A stretch of 64,000 nucleotides of DNA, taken from NCBI RefSeq assembly GCF_010499245.1, contig NZ_JAAGOW010000001.1, positions 124,001 to 188,000 on the forward strand, given 5' to 3'. The stretch is from Variovorax sp. WS11. GTDB lineage: Bacteria > Pseudomonadota > Gammaproteobacteria > Burkholderiales > Burkholderiaceae_C. The notes under the pieces were generated by a model, which made no database searches, was not told the origin of the DNA, and saw nothing but the letters and a program-made list of their open reading frames with translations. Both the position numbers and the translations under genes were made by a program. Below, in pieces: positions 53,020 through 62,135 of this stretch (position 1 is its first letter; each line of letters begins with the position of its first letter).

Positions 53020-54566
53020 GCCTTCGCGCTCTTGAAAAGCCCCTTGTGCTGCTCCCGCAGCAGCGCCTTCTGCACCTTGCCCATGGTGTTGCGCGGCAGC
53101 TCGGGCACGACGAAGCAGCGCTTGGGGATCTTGAAGTTGGCCAGCCTGGCCTTGAGCTCGGCGATGACGGCATCGCCGTCCACCGCCGCTCCCGGCTTGG
53201 GCGTGACGATCGCGACGCCCACCTCGCCGAAGTCGGGGTGCGGCACCCCGATCAGCGCGCTCTCGGCCACGCCGGCCATCTCGTTGATGTAGCCCTCGAT
53301 CTCGGCCGGGTAGACGTTGTAGCCGCCGCTGATGATCAGGTCCTTGCTGCGGCCCACGATGGTGACGTAGCCCCGCCCGTCGACCTTGCCCACGTCGCCG
53401 GTCTTGAAGTAGCCGTCGGGCGTGAACTCCTCCTTGGTCTTCTCGGGCATGCGCCAGTAGCCCGCGAACACGTTGGGGCCCGCCACCTGGATGTGGCCGA
53501 TCTCGCCGTTGAGGCACGGCTCGCCGGCGTCGTCGCGCACGCGCAGCTGCACGCCCGGCAGCGGGAAGCCCACCGTTCCGCCGCGCCGCTCGCCCTGCAC
53601 CGCGCTGTACGGATTGGAGGTGAGCATCGCGGTCTCGCTCATGCCGTAGCGCTCGAGGATCGTGTGCCCGGTGCGCTCGCGCCAGGCCTCGAAGGTCTCG
53701 AGCAGCAGCGGCGCGGAGCCGGAGATGAAGAGCCGCATGCCGTTGCAGGCCTCGCGCGTGAGCGTGGGCTCGGCCAGCATGCGCACGTAGAGCGTGGGAA
53801 CGCCCATGAACACCGTCGCATCGGGCAACCGGGCCACCACACGCTTCGAATCGAAGCGGTTGAGCCAGATCATCTGGCTGCCGCTGATCAGCGCGCCGTG
53901 GATGGCGACGAAGAGGCCATGCACGTGGAAGATGGGCAGCGCATGGATCAGCACGTCGGCACGCGGCCGCCAGCCCCAGTAGTCCTTCAGCACCTCGGCG
54001 TTGGACTGCAGGTTGCGGTGCGTGAGCATCGCGCCCTTGCTGCGGCCGGTGGTGCCGCTGGTGTAGAGGATGGCAGCCAGGTCGTCCGGCTTCTTCTGGG
54101 CCACCTTGTGCTGGTCGCTGCACTGCGCCGCGACCTCGAGCAACGTGCCCTTGCGGTCGTCGTCGAGCGTGAACACGTGCCGCGTGCCGGCCGCGGTGGC
54201 CAGCGGCGCGACCCAGCCCGCGTTGGCGCTGCTGCACACCACGACGGCAGGCCCGGCATTGCCGATGAAGTACTCGATCTCGGCCTCGCGGTAGGCGGTG
54301 TTGAGCGGCAGGAACACATAGCCGGCGCGCAGGGTCGCGAGGTAGAGCATCATGGCCTCGACCGACTTCTCGACCTGCACCGCGATGCGGTCGCCCGCCT
54401 TCAGCCCCAGGGCCTCGAAGAGGTTGGCGATCATCGCGCTGGCGCGGTCCAGGTCGCGCCAGGAGTAGTACAGGCCGTCGTCGGTCTCGACCGCGATGGC
54501 GTCCAGATCCGTGGGGAAGGCGGCACGCAGCGCGGCGAAGAGATTGGCGTTGGTCGGATCGATCAT
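53016..54566 (-). CDS. matB: Malonyl-CoA synthetase (acyl-CoA synthetase family)
   Basis: This is a 516-residue ANL-superfamily ligase. The AMP motif is LYTSGTTGRSKGAMLTH near residue 170, followed by ERYGMSETAML, GYFKTGDVG and the C-terminal Lys region PRNTMGKVQK. The preference for malonate is inferred from the neighbouring malonyl-CoA decarboxylase and GntR regulator (matRAB-like operon) and from the MatB-like ALPIFHVHGLFV and RRGGTVGFPLPGV segments. The start is ATG 54566. It is the last gene of the operon. Confidence 0.88.
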   Translation of the reverse strand: MIDPTNANLFAALRAAFPTDLDAIAVETDDGLYYSWRDLDRASAMIANLFEALGLKAGDRIAVQVEKSVEAMMLYLATLRAGYVFLPLNTAYREAEIEYFIGNAGPAVVVCSSANAGWVAPLATAAGTRHVFTLDDDRKGTLLEVAAQCSDQHKVAQKKPDDLAAILYTSGTTGRSKGAMLTHRNLQSNAEVLKDYWGWRPRADVLIHALPIFHVHGLFVAIHGALISGSQMIWLNRFDSKRVVARLPDATVFMGVPTLYVRMLAEPTLTREACNGMRLFISGSAPLLLETFEAWRERTGHTILERYGMSETAMLTSNPYSAVQGERRGGTVGFPLPGVQLRVRDDAGEPCLNGEIGHIQVAGPNVFAGYWRMPEKTKEEFTPDGYFKTGDVGKVDGRGYVTIVGRSKDLIISGGYNVYPAEIEGYINEMAGVAESALIGVPHPDFGEVGVAIVTPKPGAAVDGDAVIAELKARLANFKIPKRCFVVPELPRNTMGKVQKALLREQHKGLFKSAKA

Positions 54567-54580
54567 GGCGTCGGACAGGT

Positions 54581-55342
54581 TCAGAAGACGGGCGGGCGCT
54601 TGGCGAGGAAGGCGGCGATGCCCTCGCGGTGCTCGGGCGAGTCGGCGTAATCGTAGGCGGTGGCGAGCAGACTTTCGGTGGACGCCGCCGCCAGGGTACG
54701 CTTGTTGGCGCGGGCGGCCTCGGGCGCCAGCTCGGCGATGCGTGCGGCGTGGGCCAGCGCCTGCGGGGCGAGCTCGGCGTCGGGCAGCACGGCCAGCAGG
54801 AAGCCGGCCTCGTAGAGTCGTTGCGCGCCATGCACGCTCGCGGCCAGCAGCATGTCGCGCGCCAGCGTGTCGCCGACGGCGCCGCGCACCAGGGCCGCCT
54901 CCCTCGGCGCCATCGGGAAGCCCAGCTTCGCGATCGGCGCGCCGAACTTCGCGCTCTCGCCGGCCAGGCGGATGTCGCAGCAGCTCGCGATCTCCAGGCC
55001 CGCGCCCATGCAGGCGCCTTCGATCTGGGCCACGAGCGGCAGCTCGCAGGCCCGCATCGCGGCAAGGGCGGCCCAGACCTCGTTCTCGTGGAATTCGCGC
55101 AGCAAGGCTTCGTCGAAGCGGAACGAGGGGTACTCGGAGATGTCGCCGCCGGCGCAGAACTGGCCGCCTTCCCCGCGCACGATCACGCAGCGCAGGGAGG
55201 CGTCGCGCGCCAGCTCGTCGTCGAACACGGCGCGCAGCGCGCGCCACATCGCGCGCGACATCGCATTGAGCCGGCCCGGGCTCGCGAGCGTGACGAAGGC
55301 GACCGCGCCCTCGCGCTCCAGCCTGACGGCCCCCTGCCTCAT
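54581..55342 (-). CDS. Enoyl-CoA hydratase/isomerase family protein
   Basis: This is a 253-residue crotonase-fold protein. Oxyanion-hole segments are QFCAGGDISEY near residue 64 and GACMGAGLEIASCCDIRLAG near residue 110. The reaction may be hydration, isomerisation or thioester hydrolysis; the sequence alone does not decide. It overlaps the Bug receptor gene upstream (ATGA) and is 14 bases before matB, so it belongs to the malonate operon. Its role there is not obvious from the basic pathway. Confidence 0.88.
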   Translation of the reverse strand: MRQGAVRLEREGAVAFVTLASPGRLNAMSRAMWRALRAVFDDELARDASLRCVIVRGEGGQFCAGGDISEYPSFRFDEALLREFHENEVWAALAAMRACELPLVAQIEGACMGAGLEIASCCDIRLAGESAKFGAPIAKLGFPMAPREAALVRGAVGDTLARDMLLAASVHGAQRLYEAGFLLAVLPDAELAPQALAHAARIAELAPEAARANKRTLAAASTESLLATAYDYADSPEHREGIAAFLAKRPPVF

Positions 55343-56331
55343 TCGATCTTCGCGCCCGAGGCCTTGACCACGCTGGCCCAGCGCTTGATCTCGGAACTCA
55401 CGAAGCCGCCGTAGGCCGTGGTGACGAGGTTGGGGATCTCGGCGCCGTTGTTGGCCCAGATCGCCTTCAGCTCCTCGGTGGCCAGCGCCTTCTTCATGTC
55501 CTCCACGATCTTGGCCTGCACATCGGCCGGCGTGCCCTTGGGCGCCCACAGGCCATACCAGGTGGTGACGGTGTACTCCGGCAGGCCGACCTCGGACGCG
55601 CTCGGCACATCGGGGAAGGCAGGGTTGCGCTTGCCGCCCGCCATCATCAGCGCCTTGATGCGGCCGGCCTTGATGTGCTGCGCGGAGGAGCCCAGGCCGT
55701 CGAACATGCAATCCACGTTGCCGGCGATCAGGTCCTGCAGCGCCGGGCCCGCGCCGCGGTAGGGGATGTGGGTGATGAAGGTGTTGGTCTGCAGCTTGAA
55801 GAGCTCGCCGGCCAGGTGGTGCGAGGTGCCGGCGCCGGCGGAGGCGTAGTTGAGCTTGCCCGGGTTTTTCTTCGCCTCTGCGACGAAGTCCTTCAGCGTC
55901 GTGGCCGACACGCGCTTGGGGTTGATCACCACCACCTGCGGCACGCTGGCCAGCAGCATCAGCGGCACGAAGTCCTTCTCGATGTCGTAGTCCAGCTTGG
56001 GATAGACCGAGGGCGCGATGGCGTGGTGCACGGCACCCATGAAGAGGGTATAGCCGTCGGGCTGCGCCTTGGCCGCGATGCTCGCGCCCAGCGTGCCGCC
56101 GGCGCCGCCGCGGTTGTCGATCACCAGCGTCTGGCCGGTGACCTTCGAGAACTGGGCCGACAGCGGCCGCGCGAAGGCGTCGGTGCCGCCGCCGGCCGGG
56201 AATGGCACGATCAGCGTCACCGGCTTGGCCGGCCAGGCCGATTGCGCGTACGCGGCCCCGCCGAGCGTGGCGGCGGCGGCGCCGGCCGCGGCCAGGCGCA
56301 GGACGTCGCGCCGCTGAAAGCTTGAGCTCAT
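55339..56331 (-). CDS. Tct/Bug substrate-binding protein in the malonate operon
   Basis: This is a 330-residue periplasmic receptor. The N-terminus QRRDVLRLAAAG has a twin-arginine look before the hydrophobic core and AYAQ cleavage. The mature protein opens with TLIVPFPAGGGTDAFARPL and has GAGGTLGASIAAKAQPDGYTL. No TctB or TctA accompanies it, so it must share a membrane partner elsewhere. Context suggests malonate or a related dicarboxylate as ligand, which is inference. Confidence 0.92.
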   Translation of the reverse strand: MSSSFQRRDVLRLAAAGAAAATLGGAAYAQSAWPAKPVTLIVPFPAGGGTDAFARPLSAQFSKVTGQTLVIDNRGGAGGTLGASIAAKAQPDGYTLFMGAVHHAIAPSVYPKLDYDIEKDFVPLMLLASVPQVVVINPKRVSATTLKDFVAEAKKNPGKLNYASAGAGTSHHLAGELFKLQTNTFITHIPYRGAGPALQDLIAGNVDCMFDGLGSSAQHIKAGRIKALMMAGGKRNPAFPDVPSASEVGLPEYTVTTWYGLWAPKGTPADVQAKIVEDMKKALATEELKAIWANNGAEIPNLVTTAYGGFVSSEIKRWASVVKASGAKIE

Positions 56332-56407
56332 TGCTGTGTCTCCTGAGGTTTAACTGCTTGCGAATGCGCCGGGGCCCACGGCGCGCCACACACGGCCCCT
56401 CCAGGGA

Positions 56408-57880
56408 TCAACCCTTGAGAAAGAGATCGTCCACGTCGCCCGACACCGCCACCTTGCCCTGCGCGAGCAGGGCGCGGTGCTTGTCGAGCCGCTTGAGATC
56501 GTAGAGGTAGTTGACCATGAGTCCGTAGGACTGCTTCAGGGCCTTGGGCGAGGGGTCGCCGGCCCAGTTGAGGCGCTCCACGCGCGCACCGTTGCCCAGG
56601 TGGAAGCGCGCCACCGGATCGACCGGCTTGCCCTCGGCGGTGGCGCGGCCGAGGTACTCGGCGGCGGCATTCATCAGCAGCTGGCGCACCGGCGACTTGG
56701 CATCGAGCGTGCTCGACTCCTCCGCCGCGGCGAGCACGCGCTCGGCCGTGGGCGGCAGCGAGCCGACCACGCGGCCCAGCTCGGTCTGGCGCTTGTCGTC
56801 CAGGCGCGTAAGCAGCGAGCCGGCGTTCTTCGCGAACCAGCCGCGAAAGCCGGGGATCGGCGACAGCGTGGCGAAGGTCTTGAGGCGCGGCAGCTCCTGC
56901 TGCAGCGTCTCGACCACGCGCTTGATCAGCGAATCGCCGAAGCTCACGCCGCGCAGCCCGTCTTGCGTGTTGCTGATCGAATAGAAGACAGCCGTGGCGG
57001 CCCGGTCGGCCTTGACCGGCGCCGCCGCCTCGTCGAGCAACGGCACGATGCCTTCGCTGATGCGGTCCACCAGCGCCACCTCGACGAAGATCAGCGGCGT
57101 GTTGGGCAGCCGCGGGTGGAAGAAGCCGTAGCAGCGGCGGTCGCTGTCGAGCCGGTTCTTGACGTCGGCCCAGCTCTTGATGTCGTGCACCGCCTCGTAC
57201 TGGATCAACTTCTCGATCAGCGAGGCCGGCGAGTCCCAGCTGATGCGGCGCAGGTCCAGGAAGGCGACGTCGAACCAGGTGGAGAACAGGTGCTCGAGCT
57301 CGGCATCGAGCGGCAGCAGGCGGCGGTCCGCCTTGAGATGCGGCAGCAGCTGCGCACGCAGGTCGACCAGGAAGCGCATGCCCTCGGGTTCGATGGCGAA
57401 GCGCTGGAGCAGCCGCAGGCGCGGCGAGACCAGCGCGCGGCGCAGGTGCACCTCGGCCTGCGCCTCCTCGGCCGTGCCCATGGCGGCCTGGTGGCTGTCG
57501 CGGGCGCTGCTGACCTTCTTCACGTCGGGCGCGAAGCGCTCGCTCATCAGCAGCCAGACGTCGCGCCGCTCGTCGAGCTCGCGCCCGGCGTACCACTGCA
57601 CCACCGCATGGGCGCGGCGGCCGGCCTCGACCTCGCTGATGCGCGGATCGGTCACCGCTTCCAGCTCGGCCAGCGCGCGGCGCAGCGCGCGCGGCGCCAG
57701 CGCCTCGCCGTTGCGGCGCAGCGTGGCCTCCAGCCGCTCGGCCAGCGGGCGCGGGCCGGCGCCCCTGCTCTTGGGCTCCGCGGGCGCCTTGGCTGCGCCG
57801 GCCTTCTTGCCCTCGGCGTCGGAGCCGGGGCGCAGTCGGGAAACGTTGCGCGTGATCCAGTCGGAGGCATTGGTGATCAT
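56408..57880 (-). CDS. matA: Malonyl-CoA decarboxylase
   Basis: This is a 490-residue MCD-family enzyme converting malonyl-CoA to acetyl-CoA and CO2. Family stretches include LRRISWDSPASLIEKLIQYEAVHDIKSW near residue 210, RRCYGFFHPRLPNTPLIFVEVAL, FYSISNTQDGLRGVSFG and FATLSPIPGFRGWF. The catalytic Ser/His pair of the family lies in the C-terminal acetyltransferase-like fold; the HPRLP and SPIPGFR segments are present. It overlaps the GntR gene (ATGA). Confidence 0.94.
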   Translation of the reverse strand: MITNASDWITRNVSRLRPGSDAEGKKAGAAKAPAEPKSRGAGPRPLAERLEATLRRNGEALAPRALRRALAELEAVTDPRISEVEAGRRAHAVVQWYAGRELDERRDVWLLMSERFAPDVKKVSSARDSHQAAMGTAEEAQAEVHLRRALVSPRLRLLQRFAIEPEGMRFLVDLRAQLLPHLKADRRLLPLDAELEHLFSTWFDVAFLDLRRISWDSPASLIEKLIQYEAVHDIKSWADVKNRLDSDRRCYGFFHPRLPNTPLIFVEVALVDRISEGIVPLLDEAAAPVKADRAATAVFYSISNTQDGLRGVSFGDSLIKRVVETLQQELPRLKTFATLSPIPGFRGWFAKNAGSLLTRLDDKRQTELGRVVGSLPPTAERVLAAAEESSTLDAKSPVRQLLMNAAAEYLGRATAEGKPVDPVARFHLGNGARVERLNWAGDPSPKALKQSYGLMVNYLYDLKRLDKHRALLAQGKVAVSGDVDDLFLKG

Positions 57881-58545
57881 GAAATCAACTTCGCTTTCTG
57901 TTGCGCGGCGACGGCCCGCAGGGCCTCGCGCTGGCGGTTCAGGTGGGTGCGCATGGCCGCCTCGGCGCCGTCGCTGTCGCGCGCCTTGAGCGCGGCAAAC
58001 ACGGCCAGGTGTTCCGAGAGGCTTTGCTCAAGCCTACCCGGTGCGTGCAATTGCTGCAGGCGCGCGAGTTTGAGGATCTTGCGCAGATCGCCGATCACCT
58101 GCGCGAGCCAGCGGTTGTCGGCCAGCATGATGATCGCCTCGTGGATGGCGTAGTTGGTGGCGTAGTAGTCGTTGATGCGCTTGGCCCGTGCGTGGCGGGC
58201 CAGCTTGTCGTGCAGGGCCTCCAGCGCGGCCAGCTCGGCATCGCTGGCGTTGCGAGCAGCCTCCCAGGCGCAGCGGCCCTCGAGCAGCGCGATCACCGGG
58301 AAGATCTCGTCCAGGTCCTTCTGCGTGACCTCGGCCACGAAGCAGCCGCGCCGCGGCTCGTGGCGCAACAGGCCCTCCGCCGTCAGCACCTTGAGGGCCT
58401 CGCGCAAGGGCGTGCGGGAGATCGACAGGCGTTCGCACAGCGCCGCCTCGTCGACGAAGCTGCCGGGCGCCAGCGTGCCCGAGAAGATCTCCTCGCGCAG
58501 GGTGGCGGCGACTTCGTCGTGCAGGGAGTTGTGGACGATGCGCAT
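57877..58545 (-). CDS. matR: GntR-family regulator (FCD/FadR subfamily), MatR-like
   Basis: This is a 222-residue regulator. The winged-helix domain (residues 8-75) contains LREEIFSGTLAPGSFVDEAALCERLSISRTPLREALKVL, the GntR signature, and the C-terminal part is an FCD helical ligand domain. As the first gene of the malonyl-CoA decarboxylase operon it most likely represses it and responds to malonate or malonyl-CoA. The 180-base upstream region is A/T rich and holds short dyads such as TGTT-gt-AACA and TAATT-acgcga-AATTA that could be operators. Confidence 0.9.
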   Translation of the reverse strand: MRIVHNSLHDEVAATLREEIFSGTLAPGSFVDEAALCERLSISRTPLREALKVLTAEGLLRHEPRRGCFVAEVTQKDLDEIFPVIALLEGRCAWEAARNASDAELAALEALHDKLARHARAKRINDYYATNYAIHEAIIMLADNRWLAQVIGDLRKILKLARLQQLHAPGRLEQSLSEHLAVFAALKARDSDGAEAAMRTHLNRQREALRAVAAQQKAKLIS

Positions 58546-58724
58546 GGGTGCTGTTGTAACAGGGCTGTGCGGCTGTGATTATTGGTAATTACGCGAAATT
58601 ATGTTTCTGGCGATCGGCTCGGAATGTCGTCCGAACTCGTACGTGGAACCATCCGCATGCAACGGCCACTCACTGAGCCTCTTGCATTCGCAGAGGATGT
58701 CTACGACCAACCAGTGAAAGCGCC

Positions 58725-60145
58725 ATGACCCCCACAAATGCGAAGCCATATGCTGTTCCTGCCTACAAGGAACGCACTGATGTCAATACCCGGAAGAGCA
58801 ACTTCTGCCAGCCAGGCGTCACCCTGACGCAGGACGGCATCTGGACGCTCCGCATCGAGAGCCCTCTCAAAGCTGCCGAGTGGCGGGAATTGCTCGACGC
58901 CTTGACCAAATCCCCAGACTTGCAGATCAGCGAGTTGGTCGTGTCTAGGCAGACATTCGACACGGAAAGCAGCGCCTTGTTTGCAAGGTGCATCGGTCAA
59001 ATGCCCGGACTGCAGTCCCTGCACCTCACTTTGTGCAGCATGCCTGCCGACAAGGTGAATTGGCCTCCCCTGACGAACCTGCAGAATCTGCATCTCGATT
59101 GGGCGGTTCAATCCTACGCTCTGTTGATGCACGTCCTGGAGACGTCGGCATTGACCAGGCTCTTCTTCCGGGGCGCGAGAGCTGACATCGGCATCGAAGG
59201 GCACGGCAATATCGCAAAGACTCTCGGGAGGCAAGACAAACTTCGCGACCTGACACTCAGGAACTTGCCGGCTGGTGCAGCGCTCGCGCCTGTTCTTAAC
59301 ACTTATGCCAGCAGCTTTCTAGAGCACCAGACAACACTTGCATGCTTGGATCTTTCCGACAACCCGCTGACTCAGAGCGAGTGCACGAGACTATGGGAAG
59401 TTCTTCAGAAAAAGACCGCGCTGACCAGCCTCTCACTTGCAGGGTGCTGGATGTACAACCGCGACGCATCGGATGCAGAGGCACTCGCACGCCTCGTCAG
59501 TCTGGAAAACCTTGTCAGCCTTGATCTCTCGGAGAACGATTTTCCTGAGTCGGTTGTACCAATGTGTTCAAGGCGCTGGCCGCCCATCCTAAGCTGGAAC
59601 ACCTCGACCTCCACGGTGTTTACATGGGCGACCCGCTCATCAATGCACTAGCCACCGTTCTTGAAAGTAGCGCGACCCTTGTTTCTCTGAAACTGGACAT
59701 CACCACAGACTGGGCCTTCGAGGACTTGACGGAGGCAATGGAGCACAACCACTCACTTCGAACTCTTTCCAATCCGCGTCTTGAGACCCTCCGCTCCACG
59801 AACCCTGACGACTTTGGCGGCCTCTATCCGCACTATGTGGCTCTCACAAATTGCGTAGAGCGCAATCGGCGAGAATGGGAAAGATGGGAAAACTCAGCCC
59901 CATTCATCGAAGGCGGCATGAGGGTAATTTTGGGCAGAATGGCGGCATCTCAACTTCCGAAATATGCAATATCTGTCGAGCGGGTTCACAACGACATTGC
60001 AGGCTATGCAACTCAGATCGCGAAGAAAATGATTGGCAAGGACGCCATGGCCGTGACCCTTCTCAACAAATTGGCCCATGAAGAAGGCATGCGAGTGCTG
60101 AAGCCCAAGAATGAGCCAGAAAAGACTCAACCAGACGCGAGCTAA
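58725..60145 (+). pseudogene. Leucine-rich-repeat protein, one-base frameshift
   Basis: The combined coding region would encode about 473 residues of ribonuclease-inhibitor-type leucine-rich repeats (LSDNPLTQSECTRLWEVL, LDLSENDFPESVVP, LEHLDLHGVYMGD) with a non-repeat C-terminal helical region. The frame breaks at CCAATG (59559-59564). Restoring one A gives VVPNVFKALAAHPKLEHLDL and joins both halves exactly. No signal peptide or membrane segment is seen. Base composition is visibly less GC-rich than the neighbours and codon use is less biased, suggesting acquisition. Similar proteins include secreted effectors, but no secretion signal supports that here. Confidence 0.75.
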
Positions 60146-60201
60146 TCACGCTCCAATCGAGGCGGTATTGACCTCGTCCCGGCCGCCGCCCTCACGCGCA
60201 A

Positions 60202-61035
60202 TCAGCCCGGGCGGCCCGCTCCATAGGCGGACCGCGCCGCACCAGGCCTCACGTAAAGCCAAATGCCGAACAGCACCATCGGCACGCACAGCCACTGCCC
60301 CATGCTCATGTTGAGCGCCAGCAAGCCCAGGAAGTCGTCCGGCTCGCGGAAGAACTCCGCCGTGAAGCGCATCACCCCATACCCAATCAGGAACACCGCG
60401 GAGACGCGGCGCTCGCGCCGCTCCTTGCGCGCATACAACCAGAGGATCACGAAGAGCAACAGTCCTTCGAGCAGGAACTGGTAGACCTGCGAGGGATGCC
60501 GCGGCAGCATCGAGCCGCTCTGCGGGAACACCATACCCCACGGCAGGTCGGGGCTGCTGAAGCGCCCCCACAGCTCGCCGTTGATGAAGTTGCCCACCCG
60601 CCCCGCTGCCAGCCCGGTAGGCACGCAGGGCGCGACGAAATCCATCACCTGCCAGAACGGCCGCGAACGCGAACGCGCGAACCAGCCCATCGCGGCGATC
60701 ACGCCGATCAGCCCGCCGTGGAAGCTCATGCCGCCCTGCCAGACGAAGAAGATCTCCAGCGGGTGCGTGAGGTAGTAGCCGGGCTTGTAGAACAGGCAGT
60801 AGCCCAGCCGCCCGCCGGCGATCACGCCCATGACGCCGAGGAAGAGGATGTCCTCGAGGTCCTTGCGCGTCCAGGCGCCCGGCCCGGTGATCGAGCGGAA
60901 GGGTTCGTGCCGCAGGCGGCGCGTGCCGAGGAAGTAGAACAGCGCGAAGGCGGCCAGGTAGGTCAGGCCATACCAGTGGATGGCGATCGGCCCGAGCTGC
61001 AAGGCCACGGGGTTGATCTGGGGGTACATGAGCAT
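60202..61035 (-). CDS. lgt: Prolipoprotein diacylglyceryl transferase
   Basis: This is a 277-residue inner-membrane enzyme that attaches diacylglycerol to the lipobox Cys of lipoproteins. Conserved elements are the N-terminal [10 protein letters not shown], the HGGLIG motif and [14 protein letters not shown], which contains the essential Arg/Asn/Glu residues. There are seven predicted helices. ATG 61035 and 61029 are both possible. It stands between the LRR gene and the IlvR-like gene on the minus strand. Confidence 0.96.
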   Translation of the reverse strand: MLMYPQINPVALQLGPIAIHWYGLTYLAAFALFYFLGTRRLRHEPFRSITGPGAWTRKDLEDILFLGVMGVIAGGRLGYCLFYKPGYYLTHPLEIFFVWQGGMSFHGGLIGVIAAMGWFARSRSRPFWQVMDFVAPCVPTGLAAGRVGNFINGELWGRFSSPDLPWGMVFPQSGSMLPRHPSQVYQFLLEGLLLFVILWLYARKERRERRVSAVFLIGYGVMRFTAEFFREPDDFLGLLALNMSMGQWLCVPMVLFGIWLYVRPGAARSAYGAGRPG

Positions 61036-61095
61036 CGGGCTATTGTGCCGCGCGGTCCTTGCGCGCCCGTGGCAGCGGCGGCCGCATCCATGGGG

Positions 61096-62037
61096 TCATT
61101 GGCGTGCGGAGCCATTCGCAGCGATGAACTGCACGAATCGCGCGAGCGCAGGGTTGGCGCCGGCGGCGGGCCAGACCAGGCTGGTCTCGCAGGCCGGCAG
61201 CACGAGCGGCCGCCGCCGCGCAGCCGGCGCGAACTCGGCCGCCGCGCGGTAGACCACGCCGGCGCGCCGGAACTGCGTCACGCTCTCCGGCACCCAGGCC
61301 AAGCCCAGGCCGCCCCAGACCAGGTTGACGATGGTCTGCATCTGGATCGCCTCCTGCGCCACCTGCGGCGCGCGCCCGGCCGCGTGGTAGAGCCCGAAGA
61401 TCGCGTCGTGCAGCGAGGGCACGATGCGACGCGGAAAGATCACGAGCGGCTCGGCCAGCGCCTCCGCCAGCGGCAGTTTCGGCCGGCGCGCCAGCGGGTG
61501 CCGCGCCGGCAGCGCCAGCACCAACGGCTCTTCCGTCACCGCCAGCCGCTCCAGCCCCGGCGGCGCGAAGCCGGGCGAATGCAGCATCAGGCCGGCATCG
61601 ATCTCGCCGCGCGCGAAGGCCTCGAGCTGCACGTCGCCCGTGGCCTCGACCAGTTCCAGCGCGACCTCCGGGCACTGCAGGCGGAACTCGCGCACCCAGG
61701 CCGGCAGGCGCTCGAAACCGATGGTCGAGACGAAGGCGAGCCGCACCCGCCCCAGCTCGCCCGCTGCCGCCGCGCGGGCGCGGCCGGGCAGCGCCTGCGC
61801 GCGCGCCAGCAGCTCGCGCACCTCGGGCAGCAGCGCCTCGCCGGCCGGCGTAAGCGCCACGCGGCGGCGCGTGCGGTCGAAGAGCACGACGCCCAGCGTC
61901 TTCTCCAGCTGCGCGATGCCCTGCGTGACCGGCGGCTGCGTCATGTGCAGGCGCTGCGCCGCGCGCCCGAAGTGCAGCTCCTCGGCGACGGCGAGGAACT
62001 GGCGCCAGGCGCGCAGCTCGATGGAGGCTTCTCTCAT
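61096..62037 (-). CDS. LysR-family regulator divergent from ilvD
   Basis: This is a 313-residue LysR protein. The N-terminal HTH ([38 protein letters not shown]) is of the BenM/CatM-like branch, followed by an effector-binding domain. It is divergent from ilvD with a 98-base gap containing ATTG-gaag-CAAT (62071-62082), so it probably controls branched-chain amino-acid synthesis or its own gene, as LysR genes beside ilvD often do. The ligand is unknown. Confidence 0.92.
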   Translation of the reverse strand: MREASIELRAWRQFLAVAEELHFGRAAQRLHMTQPPVTQGIAQLEKTLGVVLFDRTRRRVALTPAGEALLPEVRELLARAQALPGRARAAAAGELGRVRLAFVSTIGFERLPAWVREFRLQCPEVALELVEATGDVQLEAFARGEIDAGLMLHSPGFAPPGLERLAVTEEPLVLALPARHPLARRPKLPLAEALAEPLVIFPRRIVPSLHDAIFGLYHAAGRAPQVAQEAIQMQTIVNLVWGGLGLAWVPESVTQFRRAGVVYRAAAEFAPAARRRPLVLPACETSLVWPAAGANPALARFVQFIAANGSARQ

Positions 62038-62135
62038 ACGCCGAGCATATCAATGGGCCCTTAAAAACGGATTGGAAGCAATCAGTCAATCGTCCGATAC
62101 TTGCATTCCCCGATTCCCCCACGAGCAGAGACACG

